From assembly GCA_027621555.1 (NCBI GenBank), contig JAQCBJ010000005.1, forward strand, positions 1 to 64,000: a DNA stretch of 64,000 nucleotides, given 5' to 3'. The notes beneath the pieces are model-generated. The model did no database searches. It saw only the letters and a program-made list of their open reading frames with translations, and was not told the origin of the DNA. Both the position numbers and the translations under genes were made by a program. This DNA is from Bacteroidota bacterium. Its GTDB lineage: Bacteria > Bacteroidota > Bacteroidia > Flavobacteriales_D > Sanyastnellaceae. This document shows positions 35,274 to 44,400 of this stretch, one piece after another; the first letter of the stretch is position 1, and the number at the start of each line of letters is the position of its first letter.

Positions 35274-37664
35274 TTACCTGACAATCAGGACGCGCCCCGA
35301 TTTTTGTTCTCGGTAGAAAATGCCGTTCTCACGGTATTCCCAAGCGACCACGTACGGGTACCACCCGTCGGGCAAGTAGTGGTCGCCTCCGCCGAGGTCG
35401 TACGCCCCCCCGTCCCAAGGGCGGTCCGGGTCGTTGGTGGACCACACCTGCTCGCCCCAGCGGTTGAAGATTTGGAAGGAAAAGGCGTCCCAATCGCAGC
35501 TGCTGACGATGCGGAACCCTTCGTTGAGTCCGTCGTCGTCTGGCGTGAAGGCGGTTGGAATCCAAACGTTGCACCCGCAGTATTCTTCTTCCACCTCCGC
35601 CATGGCGACGTCGGTGCCGCAAGCGTTGGTCGCCACCACGAAGTGCTCCCCTCCAACAACGTTGCTGGACCATCCCGACGCACCCTCCGTGTCCCAAGAC
35701 AGCGTGAAGGGGATCTCGTAAGGGTCGGTTTCGAGGACAGGCACGAGCTCGACCCGAACTTCGGTGGAATCTCCGATGCAGATCAACGGGTCGACCGCGG
35801 TGGCGATGACGTTGAGGTTGGGCCACACTTCCACGTGCAGCTCATGGGTGTCGGAGCATCCCGTGGCGTTGTCACGGACCTCCACGACGTAGTTGCCCTC
35901 TGCCGAAGCGCTGTATCCCGCGGTGGCCGGCTCGTTGTTGACGCTCCACACCCAGGATCCGATGGGGTCGTTGGTTTGGGTGGGCCAGTTGAACGCGTAT
36001 CCGGGGTCCAAAACGCACCGCGTCACGCTATCTGGAAGGGTGCCCACCGAGGGAGTGGGCCACCAGGTCACCCATGCGGTGTCAGATTGGGCGCAATTGC
36101 CAAGGGTGACGTTGGCGACGTAGGGCCCACCCCCCATGGACGCCACCACGTTGAGTTGGCTTGAATTTCCACCGACGTTCCACGAGATGTTGTCGACGTT
36201 GCCTGTCACGTTGAGGACGGCGACCGATTCGTCGCACAAGGGGTCCGGATCCACCAGTCCTGTGGCAATCGGAGGGAGCATGGTGTATTGAAACGATTCG
36301 GAAGCTTCGCACCCGTTGTCGCCAATGAGGTGGACTTGGTACGTCCCTGGTCCGGCCTGATTCAACGCGAAGGTCCCGGACGGCAGCGTCCAATTGACCA
36401 CGTTGGATTCGGCACTCAGGGCCGCTTGAACAATACCTGACTCGTCCCAGCACAGCGTGGGTGGGAGGGCGGAAAGGCTTGCCGTGGGGTTCGCAAGAAG
36501 GTCGACGTGGAGGTAGTCGGGTTCGGCATCGCAGCCGTTGATGCTGGCGGACGCCCAATAATCCCCTGAAGAGTTGATGTTGATGGAGGAGGAGCCGTTC
36601 AAATCCCAGGAGGCTGAGGCTCCAGCCGTGGCCACGACCTGCATCCCAAGGGATTCCCCAAAACACACCTCCACCGACCCGCTGACGGGTTCGTTGTCGA
36701 TTTGAAATTGGATTTCAGGGACCTCTTGCAAGACCACGTTGACGGTGGTGGTTTCCACGCACCCGTCGAGCTCCGCCAAAACCTCGTAAACGCCTGTTTC
36801 GTTGACCGTCAACGCGGCGCCAGGCTGGCCTTCCCACGAAATCGCTGCCCCTGGGTTGGCAGCCGCGCTCAATTCCACCTCTCCTTCTCCGCAGAGCGAG
36901 ACCTCCTCGTCGACGAGGAGGTTCAAGCCCGGTCCCGACGAAGAAAACCCGGCGTCCGTCATGCAGAACGATTGGGTGTTGGTTTCTCCCCCCGTGGACG
37001 ACACGAATCCCCAATTGACGGAGGGGTTGCCGGCAAAAATCCCACCGATCAAATCGACGTTGATGCTTTGCCGCAAGGATCCTGCGAAGTAGACCTCGAA
37101 TTGCGTGGTCGCGGGATCCCACGTCATGCGAAACGGGTAGTCCTGCCCGGTTTCGATGTTGGTGAAGTTGGGGTGGGCTTGCACCGGCGCGGCAAGGTTG
37201 TGGTTCACTTGGCCGTTGCTCTGGATGCCGATGTGGTCCTCGCTGGGGTCTCCTGGCCCACCGTTTTGATAAGTGTCAATTTCCACGCAAAGCGAAGGGT
37301 CAAACGGGCCGTTTTCGTAGCCCAAACTTCCGCCGCTGTCTCCAAACGTCCCGTTTCCTGTGCCAGACTGATGCAGCACAAAGCACATGCCATCGGCCCC
37401 ACCGTTGTCGTTGCCAAGGTTGACCTCAAAATTCAAGTCGAACGGCAAGTTGAGGTTCATGGTGCAATCGTGCCATGCGGCGCTGACTTGAGCAGGTGAG
37501 TTGGAGGTCAATTGAACGCAATCGTCGCTAGTCAAAGCAGGAAGCCCGTTGTTTGTTGCGTTGGGGTTGCCCACCAAACTCCATTGCCCCTGACAAATGC
37601 AGGAAAGCCCGCCGACCAGGAGGGTGAGGGCGAGGTGCGAAAGGGGGAGGCGAGGGGGGTTCAC
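35274..37664 (-). CDS. Surface protein with L-type lectin domain and CHU_C sorting domain
   Basis: The 796-residue protein starts at a GTG (37664), with a signal peptide ending near CQGQ. Residues about 28-240 form a bacterial L-type (legume-like) lectin domain, including the GGADGMCFVLHQ and EIDTYQNGG signatures that hold the metal-binding Asp/Asn residues. Several Ig/PKD-like modules follow, and then a type B C-terminal sorting domain (about 700-796: IPTAFTPDDDGLNEGF, FQIFNRWGEQVW). It is predicted to be exported by T9SS and to bind surface or environmental glycans. It is encoded next to, but convergent with, the PorP/histidine-kinase run. Confidence 0.88.
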   Translation of the reverse strand: MNPPRLPLSHLALTLLVGGLSCICQGQWSLVGNPNATNNGLPALTSDDCVQLTSNSPAQVSAAWHDCTMNLNLPFDLNFEVNLGNDNGGADGMCFVLHQSGTGNGTFGDSGGSLGYENGPFDPSLCVEIDTYQNGGPGDPSEDHIGIQSNGQVNHNLAAPVQAHPNFTNIETGQDYPFRMTWDPATTQFEVYFAGSLRQSINVDLIGGIFAGNPSVNWGFVSSTGGETNTQSFCMTDAGFSSSGPGLNLLVDEEVSLCGEGEVELSAAANPGAAISWEGQPGAALTVNETGVYEVLAELDGCVETTTVNVVLQEVPEIQFQIDNEPVSGSVEVCFGESLGMQVVATAGASASWDLNGSSSININSSGDYWASASINGCDAEPDYLHVDLLANPTASLSALPPTLCWDESGIVQAALSAESNVVNWTLPSGTFALNQAGPGTYQVHLIGDNGCEASESFQYTMLPPIATGLVDPDPLCDESVAVLNVTGNVDNISWNVGGNSSQLNVVASMGGGPYVANVTLGNCAQSDTAWVTWWPTPSVGTLPDSVTRCVLDPGYAFNWPTQTNDPIGSWVWSVNNEPATAGYSASAEGNYVVEVRDNATGCSDTHELHVEVWPNLNVIATAVDPLICIGDSTEVRVELVPVLETDPYEIPFTLSWDTEGASGWSSNVVGGEHFVVATNACGTDVAMAEVEEEYCGCNVWIPTAFTPDDDGLNEGFRIVSSCDWDAFSFQIFNRWGEQVWSTNDPDRPWDGGAYDLGGGDHYLPDGWYPYVVAWEYRENGIFYREQKSGRVLIVR

Positions 37665-37686
37665 GATGTGAGTTGAGAAAGGGAAT

Positions 37687-38763
37687 TCAGAAAGTGCGAA
37701 TCACCTCGAGGATGCGTTCGGTGGCGTGGCCGTCCCAAAAGGGTGGGATCACGCCTTCCTTGGGGTTTTCGATGGCCTGAAGGACGTTTTCAACGTTGAG
37801 CTCGGTCAGCATTTGGTTGGTTCCGAGGGTCGTCGTGCTGGGACGCTCCGTGTTGGGCCGAAGCGTGATGCACGGCACCTGGCGGTACGTGGTTTCTTCC
37901 TGGATGCCTCCGGAGTCGGTCACCACGGTTTGGGCCTTGGAAATCAAATGCTGGAAGGCGAAGTAGTCTAACGGCGGCGTCTTTTTCAACGCGGGATGCT
38001 TCAACACCTCACCCAAACCGAAGGACTCGAGGTTCTTCTGGGTTCTTGGGTGAATGGGGAACACGACGGGCGCGGAGGAGCACAGGTTTTGGAGCAAGTC
38101 CACAATGAACTGGCAGCCCTCGCGGTTGTCCACGGTGGCTGGCCTGTGCATGGTCAGAAGGTGGAACTTCTCACCGGCGCTCAATCCGAGGTCGGACAGG
38201 ATGGGGCTGCGCTCGATTTGGGGTGAAAAGTGGACGAGCGTGTCGATCATGGTGTTTCCCACGAAGTGCACGTTGTTTCCCTGATCCAGGCCCTCGCTTT
38301 TCAAATGGGTCAACCCCGAGTCTTCCGTGACAAAGTGATGTGCACTCAGCTGGTCGACCAAAATGCGGTTGATTTCCTCCGGCATGGATCGGTCGAAGCT
38401 GCGCAAGCCCGCTTCCAAGTGACCCAAGGGGATCCCCAAGCGCTGCGCCGCGAGTGCGCCAGCAAGCGTGCTGTTGACGTCCCCAGGGACGAGCACGAAG
38501 TCCGGCTTGACCCGCTCCATGACTTCGACCAACTGGGTGGTCATGTGTGCAAACTGCATGCCCACGGAGCCGGAATGAAGCTGCAACACGTGGTCCGGCC
38601 GCAACTCAAATTGATCGAAGAACACCTGCGACATTGCCTTGTCGTAGTGCTGTCCTGTGTGGACCAAGGTGAGCTTGGCGCCTGGAATGGTGTCCATGAC
38701 CTTACGGAACCGCGTGACCTTGATGAAGTTAGGGCGCGTGCCGATGACAATGAGAAGGTGCAT
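37687..38763 (-). CDS. wecB: Non-hydrolysing UDP-N-acetylglucosamine 2-epimerase
   Basis: The 358-residue protein has the family's N-terminal GTRPNFIK segment, the DVNSTLAGALAA stretch, a conserved HRPATVDN-type His region and the C-terminal TDSGGIQEE motif. It interconverts UDP-GlcNAc and UDP-ManNAc in the cytoplasm for surface polysaccharide synthesis. A UDP-ManNAc dehydrogenase (wecC) is not seen in the window. It follows a glycosyltransferase gene on the same strand after 31 nt, and marks the left side of the polysaccharide cluster. Confidence 0.94.
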   Translation of the reverse strand: MHLLIVIGTRPNFIKVTRFRKVMDTIPGAKLTLVHTGQHYDKAMSQVFFDQFELRPDHVLQLHSGSVGMQFAHMTTQLVEVMERVKPDFVLVPGDVNSTLAGALAAQRLGIPLGHLEAGLRSFDRSMPEEINRILVDQLSAHHFVTEDSGLTHLKSEGLDQGNNVHFVGNTMIDTLVHFSPQIERSPILSDLGLSAGEKFHLLTMHRPATVDNREGCQFIVDLLQNLCSSAPVVFPIHPRTQKNLESFGLGEVLKHPALKKTPPLDYFAFQHLISKAQTVVTDSGGIQEETTYRQVPCITLRPNTERPSTTTLGTNQMLTELNVENVLQAIENPKEGVIPPFWDGHATERILEVIRTF

Positions 38764-38794
38764 GTGCGTGACTAAGGTCGGAGAGTGCCGTAAA

Positions 38795-40141
38795 CTAAGC
38801 CCCCAATTTATGAAGCAGTTCCGAGTAATCGACGGCTAGCGCGTCGCGCTGAAACCTTTCCGGGGAAATGCTACTGACCCTTCCTGCAATGGCTCGCTCG
38901 ATTTGATCCGCAAAGCCGGCGTCGTCTTCCATGCCGCACATGTCGAACCCCCACGATTGCAACAACCTTTCGAGGTCGCTGTCCAACGCGCCCCCTGCAA
39001 TGAGAGGACGTCCGGTCGCGAGGTATTCAAAGGCCTTTCCAGGAATGGTTCGTCGACCCGTGTCGTTGTTGTTTTGGAGGATGACAAGGGCGTGGCACTC
39101 CGACATGGCTTGGGGCACCTGTTCGTGCGCCACGCTGCCCCTGAACTCCCACGATTCTGGTGTGAGGATGCCATCCAATTCGCTCCGAATGGATGGGTCA
39201 AGCGCCCCGTACAAGACCAATTGGATGCGACGTTTTGTGGGGTCGGCGTTGTGGTTCCGGATGGCCCGCCAGAAACCCGGCGCATTCCGGCTTCCGTAGA
39301 GCGACCCAAAAAACCCGATCACCAAGGGCCCTTCAGCGCTGGCGGGCGCGAGGTCAAACCCGTCGTCGACGTCAAACCCGTTGGGGATCCAAACCCCTTT
39401 GGGGTCGTTGGGTTCAAGGGGTCGACCGAGGAGGGATGTCGCGGCAGATGGAGCCGTCACAACGACCCGGTCCGCGACCGAGACAACTTCTTGTTCCAAG
39501 GCTTTGTGGCGGGCCCGACTCCGTGCCGTCAGGTTGAAGTCTTCCAAGTAGTCCATGTCGGACCACGGGTCGCGGAAGTCCGCCACCCAAGGAACGTGGG
39601 GAAAAGCTTTTTTCAACCCCAGCGCGATGAGGTGGGTGGAGTGGGGAGGCCCTGTCGAGACGATGGCGTCGACGGGGTGTTCCTTCAACCGCTTCTTCAA
39701 TCGGCGCACGGAGGGTCGAATCCAAAACATGCGCGCATCAGGAATGAACACGTTGCCCCGAATCCATTGAACCAAGCCGCCGGACTTCTTGGAGCCGGAC
39801 GATTTGGACGAACTGCCAAAGCGGTTTTGCTGGCGCACCAATTTCAAGGCATCCAACCACGAGGCGGGCTCTACAATGGACCCCTTCCAGATCTCTACGG
39901 AGGGGGGCACGTCCGACTCGAGCTTGGGGTCGAGCGCAGGGTAGTTGGCTCCTTCTGGCACAAACACGACAGGCTGCCACCCATGTTGGGGCAGGTATTT
40001 GGCAAATTTCAGCCACCGCTGCACGCCGGCGCCTCCCGAAGGAGGCCAGTAGTAGGTGAGGATCAACACGCGCTTGGACGCGGAGCTGGAGGGCGCGGGT
40101 TTTGAGGAACCGGGATTCGAAGGGGCCACCAAACTTGGCAT
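38795..40141 (-). CDS. Glycosyltransferase, GT4-like
   Basis: The 448-residue protein has a Ser/Pro-rich N-terminal tail of about 22 residues. It then has a GT-B fold with the YYWPPSGGAGVQRW segment typical of family 4 enzymes at its nucleotide-sugar/acceptor cleft and a C-terminal Rossmann-like half (GFFGSLYGSRN, PGKAFEYLATGRP). It should transfer a sugar from a nucleotide donor to a growing surface glycan on the cytoplasmic face. The substrate is unknown. It precedes wecB on the minus strand and is divergent from the sulfotransferase-led block across 54 nt. Confidence 0.88.
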   Translation of the reverse strand: MPSLVAPSNPGSSKPAPSSSASKRVLILTYYWPPSGGAGVQRWLKFAKYLPQHGWQPVVFVPEGANYPALDPKLESDVPPSVEIWKGSIVEPASWLDALKLVRQQNRFGSSSKSSGSKKSGGLVQWIRGNVFIPDARMFWIRPSVRRLKKRLKEHPVDAIVSTGPPHSTHLIALGLKKAFPHVPWVADFRDPWSDMDYLEDFNLTARSRARHKALEQEVVSVADRVVVTAPSAATSLLGRPLEPNDPKGVWIPNGFDVDDGFDLAPASAEGPLVIGFFGSLYGSRNAPGFWRAIRNHNADPTKRRIQLVLYGALDPSIRSELDGILTPESWEFRGSVAHEQVPQAMSECHALVILQNNNDTGRRTIPGKAFEYLATGRPLIAGGALDSDLERLLQSWGFDMCGMEDDAGFADQIERAIAGRVSSISPERFQRDALAVDYSELLHKLGA

Positions 40142-40162
40142 TTTGTAAAAATAGGGGAGCCC

Positions 40163-40189
40163 TTGGATTCGTAGGGTGCGTTAGATTTG
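40163..40189 (+). promoter_or_regulatory. Promoter-like element for the sulfotransferase/amino-sugar operon
   Basis: TTG at 40163-40165, a 16-nt spacer, and TAGATTTG at 40182-40189 (exact TAnnTTTG) lie 6 nt before the ATG at 40196. The five following plus-strand genes are closely packed and probably depend on it. Confidence 0.5.
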
Positions 40190-40195
40190 TTGAAG

Positions 40196-41089
40196 ATGGC
40201 CTTGAGGAATTACGACATCATCTTGCACTTGGGACTACCCAAAACAGGGACAACGGCACTTCAGCAGCACTTGTTTCCAGGGCTGGATTCAGTTCAGTAC
40301 CTCGGAGTCCAACAACCCCGAAATCAAGCCCAAAACGAGCTCTTCTTGCTGCTGCGCGCTTACGCCATTTTTGGAAAGGGAGATTTGAATGTGGTTCGCA
40401 AGGCGCTGAATGATGCGGTGTGCACGGGGCGGCCCCTGTTGTTCAGCGAAGAAGAGGTGTTGATTGGCCAACTCGATGGCTCAGAGAAGCACTCCGCCAT
40501 GGGCACGTCTTGGAAAACAAAACTCAAGCGACTGAAAGACGCTGTGAGTGGATTGGAGACCCGGGTTGTCGTGACGCTTCGTGACTTCCGTCAGGGCGTG
40601 TTCTCGTACTATTCCGAGCTCATCCCTTCCATTGGCCCCAACCTCAACCCCGTGACGCTTGTTCAGCAGTCCGATTTGTTTGGGATCTGGCGTTTTAGGG
40701 AGCTGGAACAAGAGCTTGAGGCTCATTTTGGGATGGAAAACGTCTTGTGGAGTCACTTTCCAGAGAGTGTTGCTCCCACCGGAATCCGTCAAGTCTGGGA
40801 GGTGGAAAGGCCAGAGGGATTGCCGCGCGTCAACACCAAGACCAAGCTCAAGGATCGCACGGTTCATCTTGAAAACACTGGATTTCTTCGAGAAGCAGCG
40901 AAGAGGGTGTCATGGCTGCCTCTGAAAAAAGCACTTCGAAGGTTGCACCAAGAGGGCTTGGACATCACATGGAAAAAGGCTCATCCTGTGGAGCAATGGA
41001 GCCCAAACATGTGGGCGGAACTGTCGCACCTGGAACAAGAAGCCCAGGAGGTCATGTCCCGCCACGCCACTCGAAACGAGACGCCATGA
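40196..41089 (+). CDS. Sulfotransferase-like protein
   Basis: The 297-residue protein has an N-terminal 5'-PAPS phosphosulfate loop HLGLPKTGTT (residues 11-20) and, further in, a 3'-phosphate-type strand TLRDFRQGVFSYYSE. These are the two nucleotide-binding signatures of carbohydrate sulfotransferases. It probably transfers sulfate from PAPS to a surface polysaccharide or lipid. The acceptor is unknown. Its stop overlaps the ATG of the first FdtA-like gene (ATGA), placing it in the amino-sugar operon. A kinase reading of the P-loop is less likely. Confidence 0.78.
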   Translation: MALRNYDIILHLGLPKTGTTALQQHLFPGLDSVQYLGVQQPRNQAQNELFLLLRAYAIFGKGDLNVVRKALNDAVCTGRPLLFSEEEVLIGQLDGSEKHSAMGTSWKTKLKRLKDAVSGLETRVVVTLRDFRQGVFSYYSELIPSIGPNLNPVTLVQQSDLFGIWRFRELEQELEAHFGMENVLWSHFPESVAPTGIRQVWEVERPEGLPRVNTKTKLKDRTVHLENTGFLREAAKRVSWLPLKKALRRLHQEGLDITWKKAHPVEQWSPNMWAELSHLEQEAQEVMSRHATRNETP

Positions 41090-41502
41090 CCAAGGCACAA
41101 CAACTCATTGGCAACTGCCATGTGATTCACCTTCCCGTCGTCAATGACGCACGCGGAAAGCTCTCATTTCTCCAGAGTACCCAGGGGTTGGGTTTTGAGA
41201 TTGAACGGGTTTTTTGGTGCTACAACGTGCCAGCGGGTGACACACGTGGTGGGCATGCCTACAGAAAGCAGCACGAGGCGATTTTGGCCGTGAGCGGTTC
41301 GTTTGACGTGGAGATCAAAACCGCAGATTCCACACAGAGAATTCATTTAAACAGGCCCAATCAAGTGTTGGTGGTTCCCCCAGGAGTCTGGAGGACCATG
41401 GACAACTTTTCGTCCAACGCCCTTTCCGCACATTTGTCTTCCTCTGTCTTTGACGAGGGAGACTACATCCGGGACTGGAAGGAGTTCTTGAACCATGTTT
41501 GA
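41086..41502 (+). CDS. FdtA/WxcM-like sugar 3,4-ketoisomerase, variant copy
   Basis: The 138-residue cupin protein resembles FdtA/QdtA dTDP-4-oxo-6-deoxyglucose 3,4-ketoisomerases: DARGKLSFLQ, FWCYNVP, RGGHAYRKQHE, and VVPPGVWRTM. In family members the active-site stretch is usually HAH. Here it is His57-Ala-Tyr59, so the second His is replaced by Tyr. The other conserved features remain. It is immediately followed by a second FdtA-like gene, and the two overlap by 8 nt. It could be a divergent isomerase, an epimerase with another product, or a partner subunit. Confidence 0.8.
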   Translation: MTKAQQLIGNCHVIHLPVVNDARGKLSFLQSTQGLGFEIERVFWCYNVPAGDTRGGHAYRKQHEAILAVSGSFDVEIKTADSTQRIHLNRPNQVLVVPPGVWRTMDNFSSNALSAHLSSSVFDEGDYIRDWKEFLNHV

Positions 41503-41920
41503 AAACACAACCATCGAAGACTGTCGGCTCCTCCAACTCCCCAACGTGGAGATGGAACGAGGCAACGTGACGGCCATCAACAACGGCTTGGATGTGCCTT
41601 TTGAAACCAAACGCATCTATTTTCTCTTTGATGTACCGCATAAGTCCATCCGCGGAGGACACGCACACAAGAACCTGCATCAACTTGTCGTGGCAATGGG
41701 AGGGGCCTTCAGCATCGAATTGTTTGACGGGGTGAACAGAAAGGTGGTGCGGCTGGATCAACCGGATCAGGGATTGCTCATCGTGCCCGGGATTTGGAGA
41801 GTCCTCAACCAATTCTCTTCGTGCAGCACGTGCTTTGTCCTTGCTTCCGAAGAATATGAGGAAGACGATTACATTCGTGACGAAAGCGTCTTTGCATCGT
41901 TGAAAGGGCAGACCAAATGA
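41495..41920 (+). CDS. fdtA: FdtA/WxcM-like dTDP-sugar 3,4-ketoisomerase
   Basis: The 141-residue cupin protein keeps the canonical His56-Ala-His58 pair in RGGHAHKNLHQ, plus the FLFDVP and IVPGIWRVL segments. It should convert dTDP-4-oxo-6-deoxy-D-glucose to the 3-oxo isomer used for Fuc3NAc or Qui3NAc synthesis; which epimer cannot be read from the sequence. It lies between a variant paralogue and an acyltransferase, and its stop overlaps the next ATG by 4 nt. The dTDP-glucose synthesis genes rmlA/rmlB are not in the window. Confidence 0.85.
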   Translation: MFENTTIEDCRLLQLPNVEMERGNVTAINNGLDVPFETKRIYFLFDVPHKSIRGGHAHKNLHQLVVAMGGAFSIELFDGVNRKVVRLDQPDQGLLIVPGIWRVLNQFSSCSTCFVLASEEYEEDDYIRDESVFASLKGQTK

Positions 41921-42378
41921 GTGTTCAAATTCATCCAACCGCAGAAGTGCAGACCCCCAACCTCGGCGAAGGAACGGTGGTTTGGCAACACACCGTGGTG
42001 CTCGAAGGGGCTCACGTGGGAAAGAATTGCAACCTGAATTGTTTCTGCTTTGTCGAGAATGACGTCCGAATTGGAGACCGGGTCACCGTAAAAGCCGGCG
42101 TCCAGCTTTGGGATGGAATCACCGTGGAAGATGATGTCTTCGTTGGCCCCAACGCAACGTTCACCAACCACCGGGACCCCAAATCCCAAAAACCCCCAGC
42201 GGAATTTGACAGAATCGTTTTGCAAAAGGGGTGCTCTGTCGGCGCAAATGCAACCGTGATTGGCCCTTGTGTCGTTGGGAGCAATTCACTTGTTGCCGCT
42301 GGAGCCGTGGTGACCAAAGACGTTCCACCTAACGTTGTGGTGGCAGGCAACCCCGCTCGAATTCTTCGCGAAAGATGA
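41917..42378 (+). CDS. Hexapeptide-repeat acyltransferase, amino-sugar N-acetyltransferase type
   Basis: The 153-residue protein is a left-handed beta-helix acyltransferase with repeated hexapeptide rungs (IGDRVTVKAGV, VGPNATFTNH) and a VVAGNPARI end. The active-site His lies in FTNHRDP. It resembles FdtC/WbpD-type enzymes that N-acetylate a 3-amino-3,6-dideoxyhexose or 2,3-diamino sugar nucleotide. Its position between the ketoisomerases and the aminotransferase supports acetylation of the 3-amino sugar. It overlaps the genes on both sides by 4 nt, so the set is tightly coupled. Confidence 0.88.
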   Translation: MSVQIHPTAEVQTPNLGEGTVVWQHTVVLEGAHVGKNCNLNCFCFVENDVRIGDRVTVKAGVQLWDGITVEDDVFVGPNATFTNHRDPKSQKPPAEFDRIVLQKGCSVGANATVIGPCVVGSNSLVAAGAVVTKDVPPNVVVAGNPARILRER

Positions 42379-43487
42379 ACGTTCCCTTTTTGAATTTGGG
42401 GTTGTTGCATTCGGAGATGCGAAGCGAATTGTCCGACGCGTTTGAAAGAGTGCTTGACAACCAACATTTCGTGCTCGGTTCCGAGGTGGGGGCCTTTGAG
42501 AGGGAGTTTGCGCAGTGGACCACCACCAACTACGCGGTGGGGACGAGCAACGGTCTCGATGCGTTGGCGATGTCCTTGAAGGCTCTTGGTGTAGGACATG
42601 GGGACGAGGTTGTGATGCCCGCAAACACCTACATCGCAACGGCCTTGGCCGCCAGCCAAATCGGGGCCAAACCCGTGCTTGTGGATGTGGATGAGAAGAC
42701 GGCCCTGATGGATTCCAACCTTTTGGGGGAAGCCGTGCGTCAAGAAACCAAGGTTATCATACCAGTGCACCTTTATGGACAAGCCTGTCAGATGACAGAA
42801 ATCACCAGGGTGGCTCGAGAAAACGGCTCGTACGTGCTGGAAGACAACGCCCAAGCTCAAGGCGCGACGTGGGAGGGAAAACACACGGGCTCCATGGGAG
42901 ATGTGGCGGCCACAAGTTTCTATCCAGGAAAGAACTTGGGTGCCCTCGGCGATGCTGGTGCGGTGACGACGAACGATGCGATGATCGACACGAAGGTGAG
43001 GGAATTCGGGAACTACGGCAGCAAAAGAAAATACGAGCACGACGTGAAAGGAGCGAACATGAGGTTGGACGAGCTTCAAGCAGCGTTTCTTCGGGTGAAA
43101 TTGCCCAAACTCCATGGGTGGAATGACCAGAGAAGGGCGTCTGCGTCCCGCTACGACGAGCTCCTTGGTGGTCTAGGAGACATTCAGATTCCGACCATTG
43201 CACTCGGAGCCACGCACGTCTATCACCTTTACGTCATCCAAACGTCTCGCCGGGATGACTTGGCAGCTTGGCTGCACAAAAAGGGCGTCGTCACGCTTGT
43301 GCATTACCCACGGTGCATTCACGAGCACAAAGCGTATTCGGAATTGGAAGGCCTCAAAGGGGCTTTTCCCGTGGCTGAACGCTTGGCCCAAACGTCACTT
43401 AGCTTGCCGATGCACCCGCATTTGACGGAGTCTGAGCAAGCCTATGTGGCGGAATGCATCGCTGCGTTTTTCAGCGGCCAAGCCTGA
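42375..43487 (+). CDS. fdtB: DegT/DnrJ/EryC1/StrS-family sugar aminotransferase
   Basis: The 370-residue PLP enzyme carries the PLP-lysine Lys186 in SFYPGKNLG, the substrate loop GTSNGLDAL, and the DNAQAQGA segment whose Asp contacts the cofactor. FdtB/QdtB enzymes transfer an amino group from glutamate to the 3-oxo sugar made by FdtA. Adjacent to two ketoisomerases and an acetyltransferase, this completes a route to dTDP-3-acetamido-3,6-dideoxyhexose. It overlaps the convergent glycosyltransferase gene by 17 nt. The exact sugar is inferred. Confidence 0.92.
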   Translation: MNVPFLNLGLLHSEMRSELSDAFERVLDNQHFVLGSEVGAFEREFAQWTTTNYAVGTSNGLDALAMSLKALGVGHGDEVVMPANTYIATALAASQIGAKPVLVDVDEKTALMDSNLLGEAVRQETKVIIPVHLYGQACQMTEITRVARENGSYVLEDNAQAQGATWEGKHTGSMGDVAATSFYPGKNLGALGDAGAVTTNDAMIDTKVREFGNYGSKRKYEHDVKGANMRLDELQAAFLRVKLPKLHGWNDQRRASASRYDELLGGLGDIQIPTIALGATHVYHLYVIQTSRRDDLAAWLHKKGVVTLVHYPRCIHEHKAYSELEGLKGAFPVAERLAQTSLSLPMHPHLTESEQAYVAECIAAFFSGQA

Positions 43488-44400
43488 GGTGCTTTTGGAC
43501 AAACCGAACCAAGTATAAGCCCAATCCCTGGAAGGCATAGCGCCATGTGGATTGAGTCTTAACAAGCAATGCGCGTGCTTCTTTTCTGTGGTTACGGCCG
43601 AAGACAAGTTGCTTGCTCCAAAACCACTTCCAGAGTTGGCGCTGGACGTCATTGCCGTCCAAGTACGGGCTGTCCAACAGCATGGCCTTGGCGCGAAGCG
43701 CATCGAGCGCAACCCGCGAACTTCGCGTTTTTTGAACGGAGATTTGGGAATCGCGGTAGCGTGTTGTGACGACGGAGCGATGCCCGAATTGGCAGCCGAG
43801 ATTGGCCAGGTGCACCCAATGAGGGTAATCTTCGATGAAGAAATCGTCGAGGTTGGGCAGCGTTTTGGCCCAACGGGTTCGCATGGTCATCGAGACCGCC
43901 GGAATGGGGTTTCGTTCGAGAAGCATCCTTGAGAAGCGCGCGGCATCAAAGACGCACTCTGTCGTTTCCACGTTCAGCACACCGTAGGTCGTTGACTGTG
44001 ATGAATGGCCTGGGACAAAGGATTTTGCCAACCCAAACACACCACAAACGTCGTAGGGCTGTTGTTCCAAAAACGCGACATCCTGCTCCAAGCGGCTTGG
44101 CTCGAGCAGATCATCCGAGAGGGTGGCAATGTATTCGCCGCGTGCGAGTGAGACGATTTCCCGTCGCGTTGCCGCGATGCCTTGATTCACTTCGTGCTTG
44201 ATGAGGGTGCAGGGGTAGTTCGTTTCGCTGCAATACGATTCAATGATGGCAACGCTGTTGTCAGTAGAGGCGTCGTCAATCAAAATGTGCTCCCAATTTG
44301 GGTACGACGAGGCACGAACCGACTCCATGGCTTCAACAACCTCCTTTCCAGTGTTGTAGACCTGGGTTACGATGGAGACAAGAGGGAGGCCGCGACTCAT
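43471..44400 (-). CDS. Glycosyltransferase family 2
   Basis: The 309-residue protein starts with the GT-A/GT2 signature: VSIVTQVYNTG, then ILIDDASTDNS, and later the DXD-like LSDDLLEP that binds metal and nucleotide sugar. No membrane segment is obvious. It should add a sugar to a lipid-linked glycan on the cytoplasmic side. The start at 44400 is chosen because the upstream extension to 44523 reads through the end of the neighbouring gene. The two minus-strand GT genes overlap by 4 nt and are likely coupled. Confidence 0.9.
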   Translation of the reverse strand: MSRGLPLVSIVTQVYNTGKEVVEAMESVRASSYPNWEHILIDDASTDNSVAIIESYCSETNYPCTLIKHEVNQGIAATRREIVSLARGEYIATLSDDLLEPSRLEQDVAFLEQQPYDVCGVFGLAKSFVPGHSSQSTTYGVLNVETTECVFDAARFSRMLLERNPIPAVSMTMRTRWAKTLPNLDDFFIEDYPHWVHLANLGCQFGHRSVVTTRYRDSQISVQKTRSSRVALDALRAKAMLLDSPYLDGNDVQRQLWKWFWSKQLVFGRNHRKEARALLVKTQSTWRYAFQGLGLYLVRFVQKHLRLGR

